Assembly: GCA_005656395.1 (NCBI GenBank)
Contig: SRSI01000010.1
Location: forward strand, 1,364,001 to 1,428,000
Source of the DNA: Strongyloides papillosus
Lineage: Eukaryota > Nematoda > Chromadorea > Rhabditida > Strongyloididae
Reading direction: 5' to 3'
Length of the DNA: 64,000 bases
Below, one piece after another: positions 47,538-59,007 of the stretch. Within the stretch, counting starts at the first letter, position 1; each line of letters starts with the position of its first letter. Both the position numbers and the translations under genes were made by a program. The notes under the pieces were generated by a model. It was not told where the DNA came from. It made no database searches and saw only the letters and a program-made list of their open reading frames with translations.

Positions 47538-48818
47538 TTAGTGATCATGAGAATGCATACTCATTTTATTATCATGAGAATGATTGTGTTCATGTTGATC
47601 AAAATATCTTAAAAATCCAATAACAGAAAAACCAAATACTATTAATGTCAACTTTAAAAAATTATTATGCTCGTTGTTTCTCTCGTTGATTAAAACTTCA
47701 AAAAATGTGACATATAAAAATGTACCAACTGCTAATCCCTGCATTATCATAAGTAGAATGTCTTTTAAATATTCGTTCTCAATATTATGTACAAAACTTC
47801 CAACAATAGCACCAACCGGAGAAGTTATAGAAAATATAAACATTGATACTATTACCCATTTGATATTATGTGCATGAGTTCTGGCTAATTGTAAACCCAT
47901 AGAAAATGCAACAATTAATTTATGTATCATAAGACTAATAAAAAGAGCCCGAAGTCCTTTTTTAGTATTCATTGCTCCAAATGCTAATCCTTCAATAACG
48001 GAATGTGAAGAAATAGCTAGTAAGAAAGTTATTGATCTCACCCCGTGCGAATGTCTATGTGGATGTGATTTCATACGAATAGGTGGATGCTCGTCAATTT
48101 TATGACAATCTGTTTCGCAACGTTCAGGTTCAGCAAAAGCTAATGATTTACAGCTAAAATTATCATTATCATCATTTGTTTTTCCTTTCTGATTCGGAGT
48201 TTGACTTTTTTCTATATCTTTTTCTCTTTCATCAATAGTTTTCAAAAGATGTTTCTTTCCATTCCCATGTTCTTCTTCTAAAAAAGGTTGTGGTTTTGTA
48301 ATCATAAAAGAAGAAGTTTCAAGTTCACTTTCAGAAACTTTTAAAAATGCTTTTTCTAAGGGTTGAGAATGTGAGTGTCCGTGACCAGCCCCAGGTATAA
48401 ATTTTAAAACTAATTCTTCAATAAAAAATAGGAAGAAGAATCCAATACATGCTAAAAGTTCGGCCAATGGGTAATCAACATGAAGATTATGCTCATAAAT
48501 TGCGTGTTTAATATGATCATTTAACTCAGGTAGTAAATGCAAAAAACATGTAGCCAAAAAAACACCACCAGAGAAACATGTTAACATGCACAGTGATAAA
48601 GAAGAAAATCTTGAACTCCCTTGTTGTCTGCCTCTATTTTCTGCAGCTCGTTTACGAAGAAATTTCAATATCTGTTAAATATAATAGTAGTATATTTATT
48701 TAATAAAACTTACCTTAACAGGCAATATTCCAATAGAGAAGGTCATTACAACCATAATAGTAAGAAAAATGATTCTCCACACTAATAAATTGTCATCCAC
48801 ATGATGATCGTGTTCCAT
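47538..48818 (-). CDS. ZIP-family metal transporter (SLC39A1-3 type)
   Basis: Two exons, 48714-48818 (35 codons, ATG, MEHDHHVDDNLLVWR) and 47538-48671, with a 42-base intron, give 412 residues. ZIP proteins carry zinc and related metals into the cytosol. TM1 is IIFLTIMVVMTFSIGIL. TM2 and TM3 follow, with CFSGGVFLATCFLHLLPEL. The cytosolic loop is charged with His-rich clusters (GHGHSHS and HRHSHG). TM4 and TM5 carry the metal-site motifs HSVIEGLAFG and HKLIVAFSMG. The C-terminus has HEHNHSHDN and MHSHDH. This pattern fits the plasma-membrane ZIP1/2/3 group. A 3'-end copy lies 3 kb to the left. The start is divergent from APRT, with about 1.2 kb between. Confidence 0.93.
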
Positions 48819-50017
48819 TCTGGTTAATTTATAAAATAATCTATCTATTAAATAAATATATGATATTGTATGTAGTTATTAGTATCTAAATTTTCTAGCA
48901 TTATTTTAAAACAAATTTTTACAAGAATATCATTAAAATACTTTACCAGCATTCCACAAAAAAATTTTTCTAATATATTTTATGCGTAAAAAGTTACTAT
49001 ATTTTAAAAAAATAAATAAACGATGTTATTAAGATATAAAATGCTATATAAAAATAACTTGCTTGTGCTTGAGAAACAAGATACGTATTGGCGGATAAGT
49101 ATAGACTTTTCTTTGTAAAACATAGTTAAATTTAACTAAAGCAAATTTGTTTGTTTCTCCAAGAACACAGAAACATTTTCATAAACACGTAACAAAGCTT
49201 ATTTTAAAAAAGAAAAGTAAATCCCAACAACTGTAAAATTCGTTACTATTAATTAGATAAATCTTTTCTGTCATAATTAATAAATTAAAGCAAAATAAGT
49301 TATATATAATGTAAGTAAGTTTAAAAAAACAAAACAAGAATGTTTTAAATGTAAAAAAAAGTGCCTTTGTCATGTTCGATTTGCATTTACATAAGATGTT
49401 TAATGTTAAAATGATAAAATAACGATGATTAGGATAAGTTATTATAAAAGAGGAATAAATACATCGTCATAGGACATCTTTATCCTGAATTCATTGGAAC
49501 CACGCTTATTTTTCTGAAACTTTTTTGTTTTTTATAAGTGTAAAATATTAATATTAATTTTTTGTTTCCAGTGTTTGTTAATTATCGGAATTTGATTTTT
49601 TCAAAAAATAAATGGTTATAAAAAATTAATAAATAGATTTTAACCTGTTATCAGTTAGTCGTTCCTTTTAAATAGGTCATTGAATCAAAATGTGTATACA
49701 AGATAAGATAGAATATATATATAAAAAATTTAAATATAGAGTCATTTCATCAATTGATTATTATAGCTTGATTTTAATCTACGGTATACTGCTGGTTTAT
49801 ATCAGTACCAAGAAGTTTTATTTCTTCTAACGACAAACTTTTTTTTCATGTTTAAATATTTCCAAATGTTTACTTAGTTATATATGATTAATGTTTGTGC
49901 TTCAATATATCAATTGTGTTTAAATTCGTATTTGTATATATATGTGTTGAAAAATGTGCTTATTTATTTTTTCCTTTATTATAGTATTGTTATATTTTAG
50001 TTATTATTGAAAAAGTA
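48819..50017. other. Shared upstream region of ZIP and APRT
   Basis: About 1.2 kb between two divergent starts. A 64-codon minus frame at 49179-49373 looks like chance. TATATTTTAG at 49991-50000 is an acceptor 17 bases before the APRT ATG. Confidence 0.5.
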
Positions 50018-50615
50018 ATGGAGAATAAATCGGATGTTTTTGATAATATTAGAGAAAAAATAAAAAATAAGTTGGTTGATTATCCAGATTTCCCTAAAAA
50101 AGGAATTCTTTTTAAGTATGTCTTTTGTTTTATAATATAATTGTAACGTATATATTTTAAGAGATATAATGCCTCTTTTTAAAGATCCTGGTTTGATAAA
50201 TGATTTAGCCCTAGCAATAGCAACTCATTTTAAGAAATGTAAGATAGATGCAATTGCTGCCTGTGAAGCTCGTGGATTTCTCTTTGGAGTTATTGTATCA
50301 ATTCATATGAATGTACCATTTGTTCCAATAAGAAAGAAGGGCAAACTACCTGGAGAATGCATTAGCGCTACATTTACTAAAGAATATGGTGAAGACATTT
50401 TTGAGGTACAAAAAGGGTCATTTAAAAGTGGCGATCGTGTTCTAATATTAGATGATTTATTGGCTACTGGTGGTTCTATGAGTGCTGCAATAAGTGTTGT
50501 TGAAAAAGCAGGCGCAAATCCTGTTAATGCATTTTGTTTAGTTGAATTAACTGAATTAAAAGGATTGGATAAATTACCTAAATCTACAACATTTGAGGCT
50601 ATGATCAAGATTTAA
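50018..50615 (+). CDS. aprt-1: Adenine phosphoribosyltransferase
   Basis: Purine salvage enzyme (EC 2.4.2.7): adenine plus PRPP to AMP. Two exons, 50018-50115 and 50162-50615, with a 46-base intron, give 183 residues (family about 180). Exon 1 has VDYPDFPKKGILFKDI across the splice. Exon 2 has ACEARGFLFG, VPIRKKGKLPG and the PRPP-binding loop VLILDDLLATGGS. The protein looks intact. The inverted partial copy at 47012-47340 derives from this gene. Confidence 0.95.
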
Positions 50616-51347
50616 ATGTTCTATTAACAGAAAAATGCTATCACATTATTTGGTTATTAATAAAAAAGTTTTTCATAACATTATTTATTTGATTACAAAG
50701 ATTTTTATTGATGTGGAAATTATAAATACTAACAAACCGTATTTTTTAAATGGCTATCTGTTATTAAATTTATTTTATCGCTACTTTTAGAAAATAATAA
50801 TTTTAATTGATCAACAGAGAAGGTACCGGTGTGAAATTTCGAAATTTCCTTGTATAGAGAAAAAAATGAAAAATACTATTAGAAAATGCTCAATCCTTTT
50901 ATGAATTTTCCAAACAACTCTAGAGAAATTTTTGAGAAAAAAAATCGTTGCATATTAAAAGTAGCTTGAAGCTTGAAATTTCTAAATAACTAAATTATTC
51001 ATAGAAAAAAAATTCAAACGTTTAGTATATCCCTCTTTTACTATCTTAGAACGCATTCATATTAGATAAGTTGTACTACCACTGCAATTTGACAATACTT
51101 ACTATGGTAATTTTCGAACTACAAGGATGCATTTTATTAATTGGTAAAATCACAACATAACTTTACTGTGTAAGTCTTAATATACTTTTTTGATAAAACA
51201 ACACGACTTTGTAATTTTTCTAATAATTGTCACATTAAAAATATAAATGTCTTAACAAACTGTATTACACGAATGTTTATATTAAAACAACGTTAAACAA
51301 AAAATTTAACAACGATAAAAGGAACTCCATCTCCAAGAAAAAAATAT
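50616..51347. other. Intergenic between convergent genes
   Basis: About 0.7 kb, with the 3' ends of APRT and ribosomal protein S6. Nothing else recognised. Confidence 0.5.
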
Positions 51348-52097
51348 TTACTTGCTTTCAGATTTGTGTGAAGAAAGTCTTCTTGCAGCTTTTTCAGCTT
51401 GTTTCTCCTAAATTAATTATAAAATTAATGTTTATAACAAAAATAATCATACCTTAGCAAATTTAGCAAGAACCTTTTGGTAAGCAAGAGCTTCTTCCTT
51501 GCGTTTGACAGATCTAGCTTTTTTCTCAGCTAATCTTTTAGCTTGACGTTTAAGTCTATCAGATGTAATTAAACGTTGAACGCGTGGTTTAACAACACGT
51601 TTACCATTGCTAACTGTTCTTGGAAGTACATATTTCAAAACATCGTCCTCCTTTGTCAAATTGAAAAGCTTACGGATTTTTGAAGCTCTTTTTGGTCCAA
51701 GTTTTTTTGGCACAGATACATCAGTAAGTCCTGGAATTTCAGCATCACCTTTCTTAACAATAATAGCAGCAATAACGGAAAGATTGGCATCATAGATACA
51801 TCCACGAACTGATTTACGTTTACGTTCACCAGCACGACGTGGTCTGTAGCAAGATTGTCCTTTTGAAAGAAGAAGACGGACACGTTCGTTGGTAAGTACA
51901 CCTTGTTTCATTGGAAATCCTTGTTTATCGTTACCTCCAGTGAGGCGAAGAATGTATCCTTTCCATTCCTCACCAAGAGAATCGGCTTCGACTTCTTGAG
52001 CCATGCGTTTCTCATAGAATGGACGAATCTTCTTTTCGTCTTCAATTTCAATGAGTTTCTGTGTTCCGTTAGCTGGATAAGCGATGTTTAACTTCAT
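51348..52097 (-). CDS. rps-6: Small ribosomal subunit protein eS6 (RPS6)
   Basis: Two exons, 51453-52097 and 51348-51407, give 234 residues. S6 is a 40S protein and the classic target of S6 kinase. The N-terminal domain begins [20 protein letters not shown] and includes [20 protein letters not shown] and [18 protein letters not shown]. The last small exon codes [19 protein letters not shown], which contains the RRLSS phosphorylation site. Fewer Ser residues follow than in vertebrates. GTTATAG lies 12 bases before the ATG, so the mRNA is probably trans-spliced or has a 5' UTR intron. Confidence 0.97.
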
Positions 52098-52974
52098 ATT
52101 GAATTACCCCTATAACAAAAAAAAATATTTAAGTGACATTATTAAAACGAGAGAAAAAATATAGACTGAATTTACAAGCGATATTTGTTTTATTGATAAT
52201 TACAATTTCAGACGCCCAAAATGAGCCATTGTAAATGACAAAAAAATCATAGTATAGTAAAAAGTGGACATTATGAAAAGATTAAATTTTTAAGAATTTA
52301 GTTAATTGTAATTTCCAAATAGAAGTGAATATTACATTCAATTTTCAAAAAAAAAATTAGTACAATCATATAAAATGGATATCCAAAAAGTTGACAGGAC
52401 TTCTCTACAAGACCAGTTGTATATTAAAACATGAAGGAACGATTCACCAACAATGGTAAATAATACTCATTTATTGTTATAAAATTATTCTTAATTTTGT
52501 GCAAAATGTAAGAATAAAATATTGTGATTAAAAGTACTTTGCTACTTCTAATTTTAACTATTTTTCTTTAGGTTTTAATTTCATTTTTCCTTTTATTTGT
52601 TAAAAGTTTGTTTACTTGTAAGTGATATTTTCACCTATACCATAAAATTTAAAAAGTTAATCCACAAATATTTCTATATATGTAAATACTAAATTGTATT
52701 ATTATGAGTAAAAATTTTGTATTTTAGAAAAAATTAGTAGTTGTAGAATTAAATATTTTTTTTTATTTTCATTCAAAATATGTTCCCAAACATACATAAA
52801 TATTTAATTTTATTACTTTTTATGATTTTTTCAATTGTTTGGAAAAATAACTCATCCGTGTAATGCTATAACATCTGCCATTATTTTATCTATTCCGTAA
52901 CTAATGCAAAAATGACATACATAATAATTATTAATATCTTCAGATATTTAACTGATTTGCATTCCCGGAATAAT
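52098..52974. other. Shared upstream region of RPS6 and VPS25
   Basis: About 0.9 kb between divergent genes. No recognised motif; short acceptor-like sites lie close to both starts. Confidence 0.45.
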
Positions 52975-53615
52975 ATGGCTAATTCGACAACTTTCAATTT
53001 TCCTTGGCATTATGATTTTCCTCCGTTTTACACGTAAGATTGAAATTATTGTTTTGTGACTTATTTAAAAAATTTTTTTATATGATTCTTTTAGTATACA
53101 GCCAAACTCAACAACTAAGGAGAAACAATTAGAAGCTTGGGGAAGATTAGTTATTGATTTTTGCCATCATTTATCTCTTTACACTGTAGATTTAAACGAA
53201 CTTTCTTGTAGTGAATTATTTTGTAATCAAAAGTTAAACAGGAGATTAAATTTAGACGGAATCAAAACTGTCTTTGAATACCTGGAACAAAAAGGTATTA
53301 TTTTAGTTGTAATTATTTATCTTTTTTTTAGAGCACATTGAGTGGTTGGATTCTAAAAAAACACGTTGTCACGTATATTGGAGAACTCCTTCTGAGTGGG
53401 GGGATCAAATATATGAGTGGGCTTCACAAAACGGTTTGATTAATTCACCTTGTACACTTTTTGAGTTAACGCAAGGAGAAGATACTGTAAAAGAAAGCTT
53501 TTATGGTCTTAGTAAAGATATTCTTATCAAATCTTTACAAACATTAGAAAATAAACGTAAAGCAGTACTTATGAATATTGGTACTGACTCTGAAGGTGTT
53601 AAATTTTTGTCTTAA
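52975..53615 (+). CDS. vps-25: ESCRT-II subunit VPS25
   Basis: Three exons, 52975-53033, 53095-53294 and 53332-53615, with introns of 61 and 37 bases, give 180 residues (human 176). VPS25 forms the two outer arms of the Y-shaped ESCRT-II complex and binds VPS20 in sorting of ubiquitinated cargo into multivesicular bodies. The N-terminal FPWHYDFPPFYT motif binds the VPS22/VPS36 core. Two winged-helix domains follow; EWGDQIYEWASQNG and LFELTQGEDT match the second. Its stop is only 15 bases before the ATG of the TRM61 gene on the same strand. Confidence 0.94.
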
Positions 53616-53630
53616 ATTAGTTTTTATTCA

Positions 53631-54683
53631 ATGGTTAGTCAAAATAGTGATAAAATGGAAGTTGTAGAAAAAAGAAATAGTAATTTTATGTATAACGAAG
53701 AACTAATTCAAGATGGTGATGAAGTAGTAGTTTATATGAGTTATGGTGAACTTAAAAGTTTAAAAATAAAAAGTGGGGAAAGTTTTAATATGCGTTTTGG
53801 GCATATTCGTCATAATGATTTGATTGGAATACCTTTTGGAAGTAGAGTTCAGGCAACTGCAGGATTTGTTTATATCTTACGGCCTATCCCTGCATTATGG
53901 ACCCGATGTTTACCTAGAAGAACACAGATCTTATATACTCCTGATATTGGTGCTATATTGATGTATCTTGATTTAAAACCGGGTTCGATTGTCTGTGAAA
54001 GTGGAACAGGATCAGGTTCATTATCTCATCAGTTAGCGAATGCTATAGCTCCAACAGGTCATTTATATACTCATGATATCGATAATGTAAGAATAACGAA
54101 AGTTATAGATGAATTCGAAACTCATGGTTTTAAAAATATTACTACAGCTGTAGTGAGAAATGTTTGCGAAGTTGGTTTTGCTATTGAAAATAATGCCGAT
54201 GCTGTTTTTCTTGATTTACCTGCTCCATGGGAAGCCATTCCATGGGCTAAAAAGGCTTTATCTAAAGAAAGAGGTGGTAGGATTGTTTCATTTTCTCCAT
54301 GTATTGAACAGGTTATTAAAAGTTGCGACACTTTACGTAAAGAAGGTTTTGTGCAGGTTGAAACAATTGAAATTATTCCTAAAACAATGAAAAGTGTAGA
54401 ATTATTTAACGATAATTTAGAAGCATTTGACAAAAGAATCAATATTTTTACTGATTCTGTTGAAAGAATCATTCCATGCATAAAAGCAAACAATCATTTG
54501 AATGACAAAGGTAAAAAAAGAAATTTCGATGGATCTGTTATAATGGACAGTGAAGAAAAAGAATCGAGTCATTGTAGTAGTGTTGATTTTTCATCAACAA
54601 CAAAAACAGTTATTTCATTTCCTCATTCTCAACCAACACACACTGGATATCTAACTCATGCTACATTATTACCATACTTTTAA
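53631..54683 (+). CDS. TRMT61A: tRNA (adenine-58-N1)-methyltransferase catalytic subunit TRM61
   Basis: Intronless frame of 350 residues; it makes m1A58 in tRNA T-loops together with the TRM6 subunit in the nucleus. An N-terminal beta-rich domain (GDEVVVYMSYGELKSLKIKS, FGHIRHNDLIGIPFGS) precedes a Rossmann-type SAM domain with CESGTGSGSLSHQLA and the catalytic-side DAVFLDLPAPWEAI. The C-terminal Ser-rich tail ends with a conserved HTGYLTHATLL segment. The first ATG is 15 bases after the VPS25 stop; TTAG acceptors lie before it and inside the first codons, so trans-splicing could instead select Met9 at 53655. Downstream partner of a likely dicistron. Confidence 0.94.
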   Translation: MVSQNSDKMEVVEKRNSNFMYNEELIQDGDEVVVYMSYGELKSLKIKSGESFNMRFGHIRHNDLIGIPFGSRVQATAGFVYILRPIPALWTRCLPRRTQILYTPDIGAILMYLDLKPGSIVCESGTGSGSLSHQLANAIAPTGHLYTHDIDNVRITKVIDEFETHGFKNITTAVVRNVCEVGFAIENNADAVFLDLPAPWEAIPWAKKALSKERGGRIVSFSPCIEQVIKSCDTLRKEGFVQVETIEIIPKTMKSVELFNDNLEAFDKRINIFTDSVERIIPCIKANNHLNDKGKKRNFDGSVIMDSEEKESSHCSSVDFSSTTKTVISFPHSQPTHTGYLTHATLLPYF

Positions 54684-55103
54684 TTTCTTAACTTTTTTTT
54701 TATTCTTTTAATTATAATTTCCATTTTAATTTTAATTGTTAGCTAAAATATTTATTTTTACTGGCTTTCAAGAGTATGCATTTTAAAATAAAAAAAATAT
54801 AAATAATATTTATTAATTGTATAATTTTAATGTAACTTTATGCAACTAGTTTAATCAAAATATCCACAGAGGTATCCTTTAAAAAGATATAATTTACAAA
54901 TAAACTATAATTTTTTGCTAAAAGTTGTCTTATTCTAGTTTCCTGTCGTTAAACGACTATCTGAAAGAGATATTAGAACATGATAAAATATGTGTAAAAT
55001 AATTTCAGGTTATTTATTTTTATTAAACTATTTTTTTATCACTATAAAAGGTTAGGTCATAATTCAGATGTTTTATATCTGACATTCAGTTCTTTTTTTA
55101 AAA
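54684..55103. other. Upstream region of the collagen gene
   Basis: About 420 bases. It holds the TRM61 3' UTR and then the collagen promoter with a TATA box. Confidence 0.5.
55043..55050 (+). promoter_or_regulatory. TATA box of the collagen gene
   Basis: TATAAAAG, a near-consensus TATA box, 54 bases before the first ATG. It is flanked by less AT-biased sequence. Cuticle collagen genes are typically TATA-driven and pulse-expressed at moults. Confidence 0.55.
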
Positions 55104-56487
55104 ATGGTAAGTCATATTTTTCTATATAGCATTCAAAATTATTTAAGGAATATGATACAAAATGTCAAATTCGTGAAGCAGAATCTATGAAGAGACTTGC
55201 ATTTGTTGGAATAACAACAACAACATTTTCTCTCCTTACTGCTGTTATTTTTGTACCAATGCTTTATAGCTATATTCAATATGTTCAAGGATCATTGAAT
55301 ACTGAAGTAAATTTCTGTTCACACCGTAGTCAAGGTATATAAATACTATCAATCATTGAAACTATATTTTTAGGATTATGGGAAGAATTACAAAAAATAG
55401 AATCTGTTGTTGGTACAAGACATAAAAGAGAAGTTTATTATAACCAAAATAATCAATTCTATGGAAGAAGAAATGTTATAAGAGGAGCTGCATCTTATGC
55501 TACTGGTAACGGTGGAAATGGAGGCTATGGCTCAAATGGTGGTGGTGCTGGTGGTGTTTCATCTGCAGGTCACGGTCTTGGTGGTGGCGGAGGTTTTGGA
55601 GCTGCAGGTGGACACGGCGGTGGCTTTGGAGCTGCAGGCGGACATGGCGCTGCAGGTGGACAAGGCGGTGGCTTTGGAGCTGGACGTGGTGGTGCTGGTG
55701 GTTATTCCGGCGGAGGATCTATAAATGCAGCAGCAGGTGGATCTTCAGGTGGACAATGCTCAACAGGACCTGCTGGACCACCCGGAAAAGATGGACTTGA
55801 TGGCAAAGATGGTGCCGATGGTCAACCAGGTAAAAAAATATGTCTAAAAACATTGTAATTTTAAAAAAAACTTGTAGGTAAAGCAGGACAAGCAGGATCT
55901 GACGGAGCAGCAGATTTACAAGGAGGTGGTGGCTGTCAACAAGCATGTCCAGCCGGTCCACCAGGACCAGCAGGAAATGCAGGACCTAAAGGACCTCCAG
56001 GAAATCCAGGCCCACGCGGTAATGACGGACAAACCATGCCAGGACAACCAGGACCACCAGGTCCTCCAGGCCCACCAGGAACTGATGGAACACCAGGAAA
56101 TCCAGGAACTGACGGACAACCAGGACCTGTCAATGAAGCCCCTGGTGCAGCTGGACCACCAGGACCACCAGGTCCACCCGGTGCACCAGGAAATGATGGA
56201 GAACCAGTAAGTTTACTTAGAATTGTGTTTATACATAATAAATTTTTTTTCTTTTATTAAATTTTTCCTTTTTAGGGAGCACCAGGATCATCAATGCCTG
56301 GACCACCAGGTCCACCAGGAGATGGCGGTCCAACTGGACCACCAGGAAATCCAGGATCTGATGGATCCCCAGGAAACGCTGGAGCACCAGGTGAAAAAGG
56401 TCAATGTGATCATTGTCCTGGTAAGTTATGCCTTATAATATACATTTATTCATTTTTTTAGCACCAAGAACTGCTCCAGGATATTGA
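55104..56487 (+). CDS. Nematode cuticle collagen with an unusual glycine-rich segment
   Basis: Six exons: 55104-55106 (ATG only), 55130-55334, 55374-55829, 55878-56206, 56276-56420 and 56462-56487, all in phase, giving 387 residues. The N-terminal part has a membrane-spanning helix ([20 protein letters not shown]) and LWEELQKI, as in the collagen N-terminal domain. A subtilisin-like cleavage site, TRHKREV, follows. Then comes a long Gly-rich stretch rich in [16 protein letters not shown] units, about residues 125-205, not typical of ordinary cuticle collagens. Gly-X-Y blocks with Cys clusters ([29 protein letters not shown]) end in a short tail. It would be secreted by the hypodermis and cross-linked into the cuticle. 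A start after only three coding bases is unusual but spliced consistently. Confidence 0.9.
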
Positions 56488-57945
56488 TTTAAAAAAATTT
56501 TTTTTTAGTTGTATAAATGCAATAATGATAATAAAAGTTTCTGCTATTTTTTCACTCGATATTTTAGTTCTTTGATAATGATCGGTATTTTTTAATGTAT
56601 ATATTTATCAAAAGATGAGGTATATTTTAAAGCTTTTAATCAACAAAATGGTTGTATATTTTAAATTGTGTCTAATTATTTTATTACGGTATTTGAAATA
56701 ATGTATATATACATTTTTTGATAAAATGTATTCATATACAAAAATAATATCATCATTTTCGTTTATTATAATTCAACAATAACAATTATTGTGTTTATTT
56801 TGTATAATAATGTGTAGATAATTGGTTAATGGGTATAAAATTTCATAAAGATAACTAAAACTTTTTATACACATTTTTAAAACTATTTTTTTAAAATAAT
56901 CTATATTTGGACTTAATAAAAAGCTATATCTTAAATTATTATTATAATCTATCTGATAAAATTCTAGTTTGGTAGTGCAGAAACGGTCATTTCGTAAATT
57001 CTCCTTAAAATATTTCATAACATGAGTATCAAAAAACCTTTTTTATAGTAAAATAGGCTCAATTATTTTATTGTCAAGTTTAAATCACATTAAGAAAAAC
57101 GAAAAATAAAAATCTGTCGTTAAAATGTACGCAGAAAAAGTTTTAAAAGCTGAAAAAAATTTCTATTTACAAAATATTTCTTATTTTTATGGTAATATTT
57201 TCTGGATTATGATAATTACACACAAAGATATCGTTAAATAATAAATAAATCCACTGTGTAAAATGAAATTTATTAATTTTTATTTTTGATGTCTTTTTAA
57301 TGTTTTATGACTACTTAGTCAAAAACAAATACATTGTTATATGGACATTTTCGATTAATGTAACAATGTCATGGAGGTTTTTTAAAACAAACATGATTAT
57401 AACAACATTTATAAATCCTAAATTCTGATGGTTAATGATATTAAAATTATAATTTTGTATATTTTTTAACATAACTCATAATGTTTTATATAATACATAA
57501 AAATAACTCGAACTCTATAAAATTTGGCTATAAATAAAAGTCGTAGAAACTTCATAATATAGAAAAGTATAATATGTAAAAACTCCTTACCAAATACGTA
57601 GCTTTTATTGTAAAAGAACTATCCTCGCATACACAATCACAAATAAATTAAAATGTAACAAAATATAACAATAATGAAAAAAATTAAATAGAAAACAAAC
57701 TTTGGTCTATACATATATATACTAAAAAGAAAAAAGTTAGGTTGATTTACAAATTTCTTAAAAATTATATAAATGTAAAAACATTTGCATAAAAATGCCA
57801 AGTTGAGATTTTCATTCTTAATATAATTACATTCGATGTTGTGGTTTTTGGACGTGTGAATGATCCTTGCATTTAAGACATCTTCTTGTTAGTTTTTTCT
57901 TAAAAGTTAATGTTGCAAAAATATTCAATTGTTTAATTTCAAAGT
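56488..57945. other. Intergenic between convergent genes
   Basis: About 1.5 kb of AT-rich sequence with the 3' UTRs of the collagen and RNase H2A genes. An 81-codon minus frame at 56773-57018 looks like chance. No other feature seen. Confidence 0.55.
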
Positions 57946-58861
57946 TTACTCCTTTTTTGCAACTTTTTTGAAGAAATTTAAAATTGTGACAGCAGGTCTT
58001 TTTTTAGTACCAGGCTTTTCTTTAGCTTTATTCACATTATATGGATCCCAATTTACTTTGTAACATTTTTTTTGAAGAAATGTCTCAGCAGTATCCCAAC
58101 TAAATCTTACTAATGATGTAAAACCAAAAACTTTATCGCAATTGTCATCAAGATATTGTCTTGTTTTCATATCTATATTATTTTTCTATTAATATTTAAA
58201 AATTTAACTTACCTCCTGGATAACCTGAACCTATTATCTTAGTAGAATACTCGTCACCTTCAATATAATTCCAATTAGAAATTAAGTTATCACGTGTAAC
58301 TTTGGCGGCTATAGATGCAGCAGATACAATAGGATACTTTGAATCTGCTTTTTCTGATACAACAATTGAAATATTTTTAAAAATACTTTGGAGTTTTTTT
58401 TGATACTTATCTTTTGGTCCTACTGTATCTACATAAACCGCTTTAACATTTATACCAGCATCAAGGGCTGCTTGGATGAGATCAATACAGCTAGAATGTG
58501 AAATATCATTTAAAACACCTTTTTTATCCATCAACATTCTACAACTTATCATTCTAGGTGATATTACATGTAAACGATAAGTTAAACATTTTTTAATTTG
58601 ATCGTCATTATTCATCTCACTAAATATTTTTTCTCTCTTCTTTTCAGTTAGAGCTTTAGAATCATCAACTTCAAGTTCTTTAAGTACTTTTTGATTTTTT
58701 TCTTTTACTATTGCTAAACCATAGACCATTGGGCCAAGAACTGGACCTCTCCCTGCTTCATCTACACCAAGAATACATGGTCCACAAGAAGCGAATTTAT
58801 TAAATTCTTCTCCCAAAATTACTTCGTATTTCGCAAAACTTGGAAAATCAAAATTTTCCAT
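57946..58861 (-). CDS. RNASEH2A: Ribonuclease H2 subunit A (catalytic)
   Basis: Two exons, 58213-58861 and 57946-58172, with a 40-base intron, give 291 residues (human 299). It cleaves RNA in RNA/DNA hybrids and single ribonucleotides in DNA, in the nucleus. The DEDD metal-binding residues are visible in GVDEAGRGPVLGPMVYG, VDTVG and EKADSKYPIVSAASIAAKV. SGYPGDMKT and the Tyr in that segment, needed for junction recognition, are spliced correctly. The C-terminus contains ILNFFKK, close to the PIP-like motif of the family. A TTTTAG acceptor lies five bases before the ATG, and the gene follows the condensin gene by 146 bases, so it is probably the last gene of an operon. Confidence 0.95.
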
Positions 58862-58866
58862 TAAAT

Positions 58867-58868
58867 CT
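58867..58868 (-). other. Candidate trans-splice acceptor for RNase H2A
   Basis: AG of AAATTTTAG on the minus strand, five bases before the ATG and downstream of a T-rich stretch. Consistent with spliced-leader addition to a downstream operon gene. Confidence 0.5.
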
Positions 58869-59007
58869 AAAATTTTACTTTAATTTAAAAACTATAACAA
58901 CAATAATAAAAGTTGGACAGTTAACCAACAGCATAGGAAAAAATGATACAAAATAAATTACTATTTAAAGTAGTACTACAGAAATATGTTCATAAAACAA
59001 TTAATAT

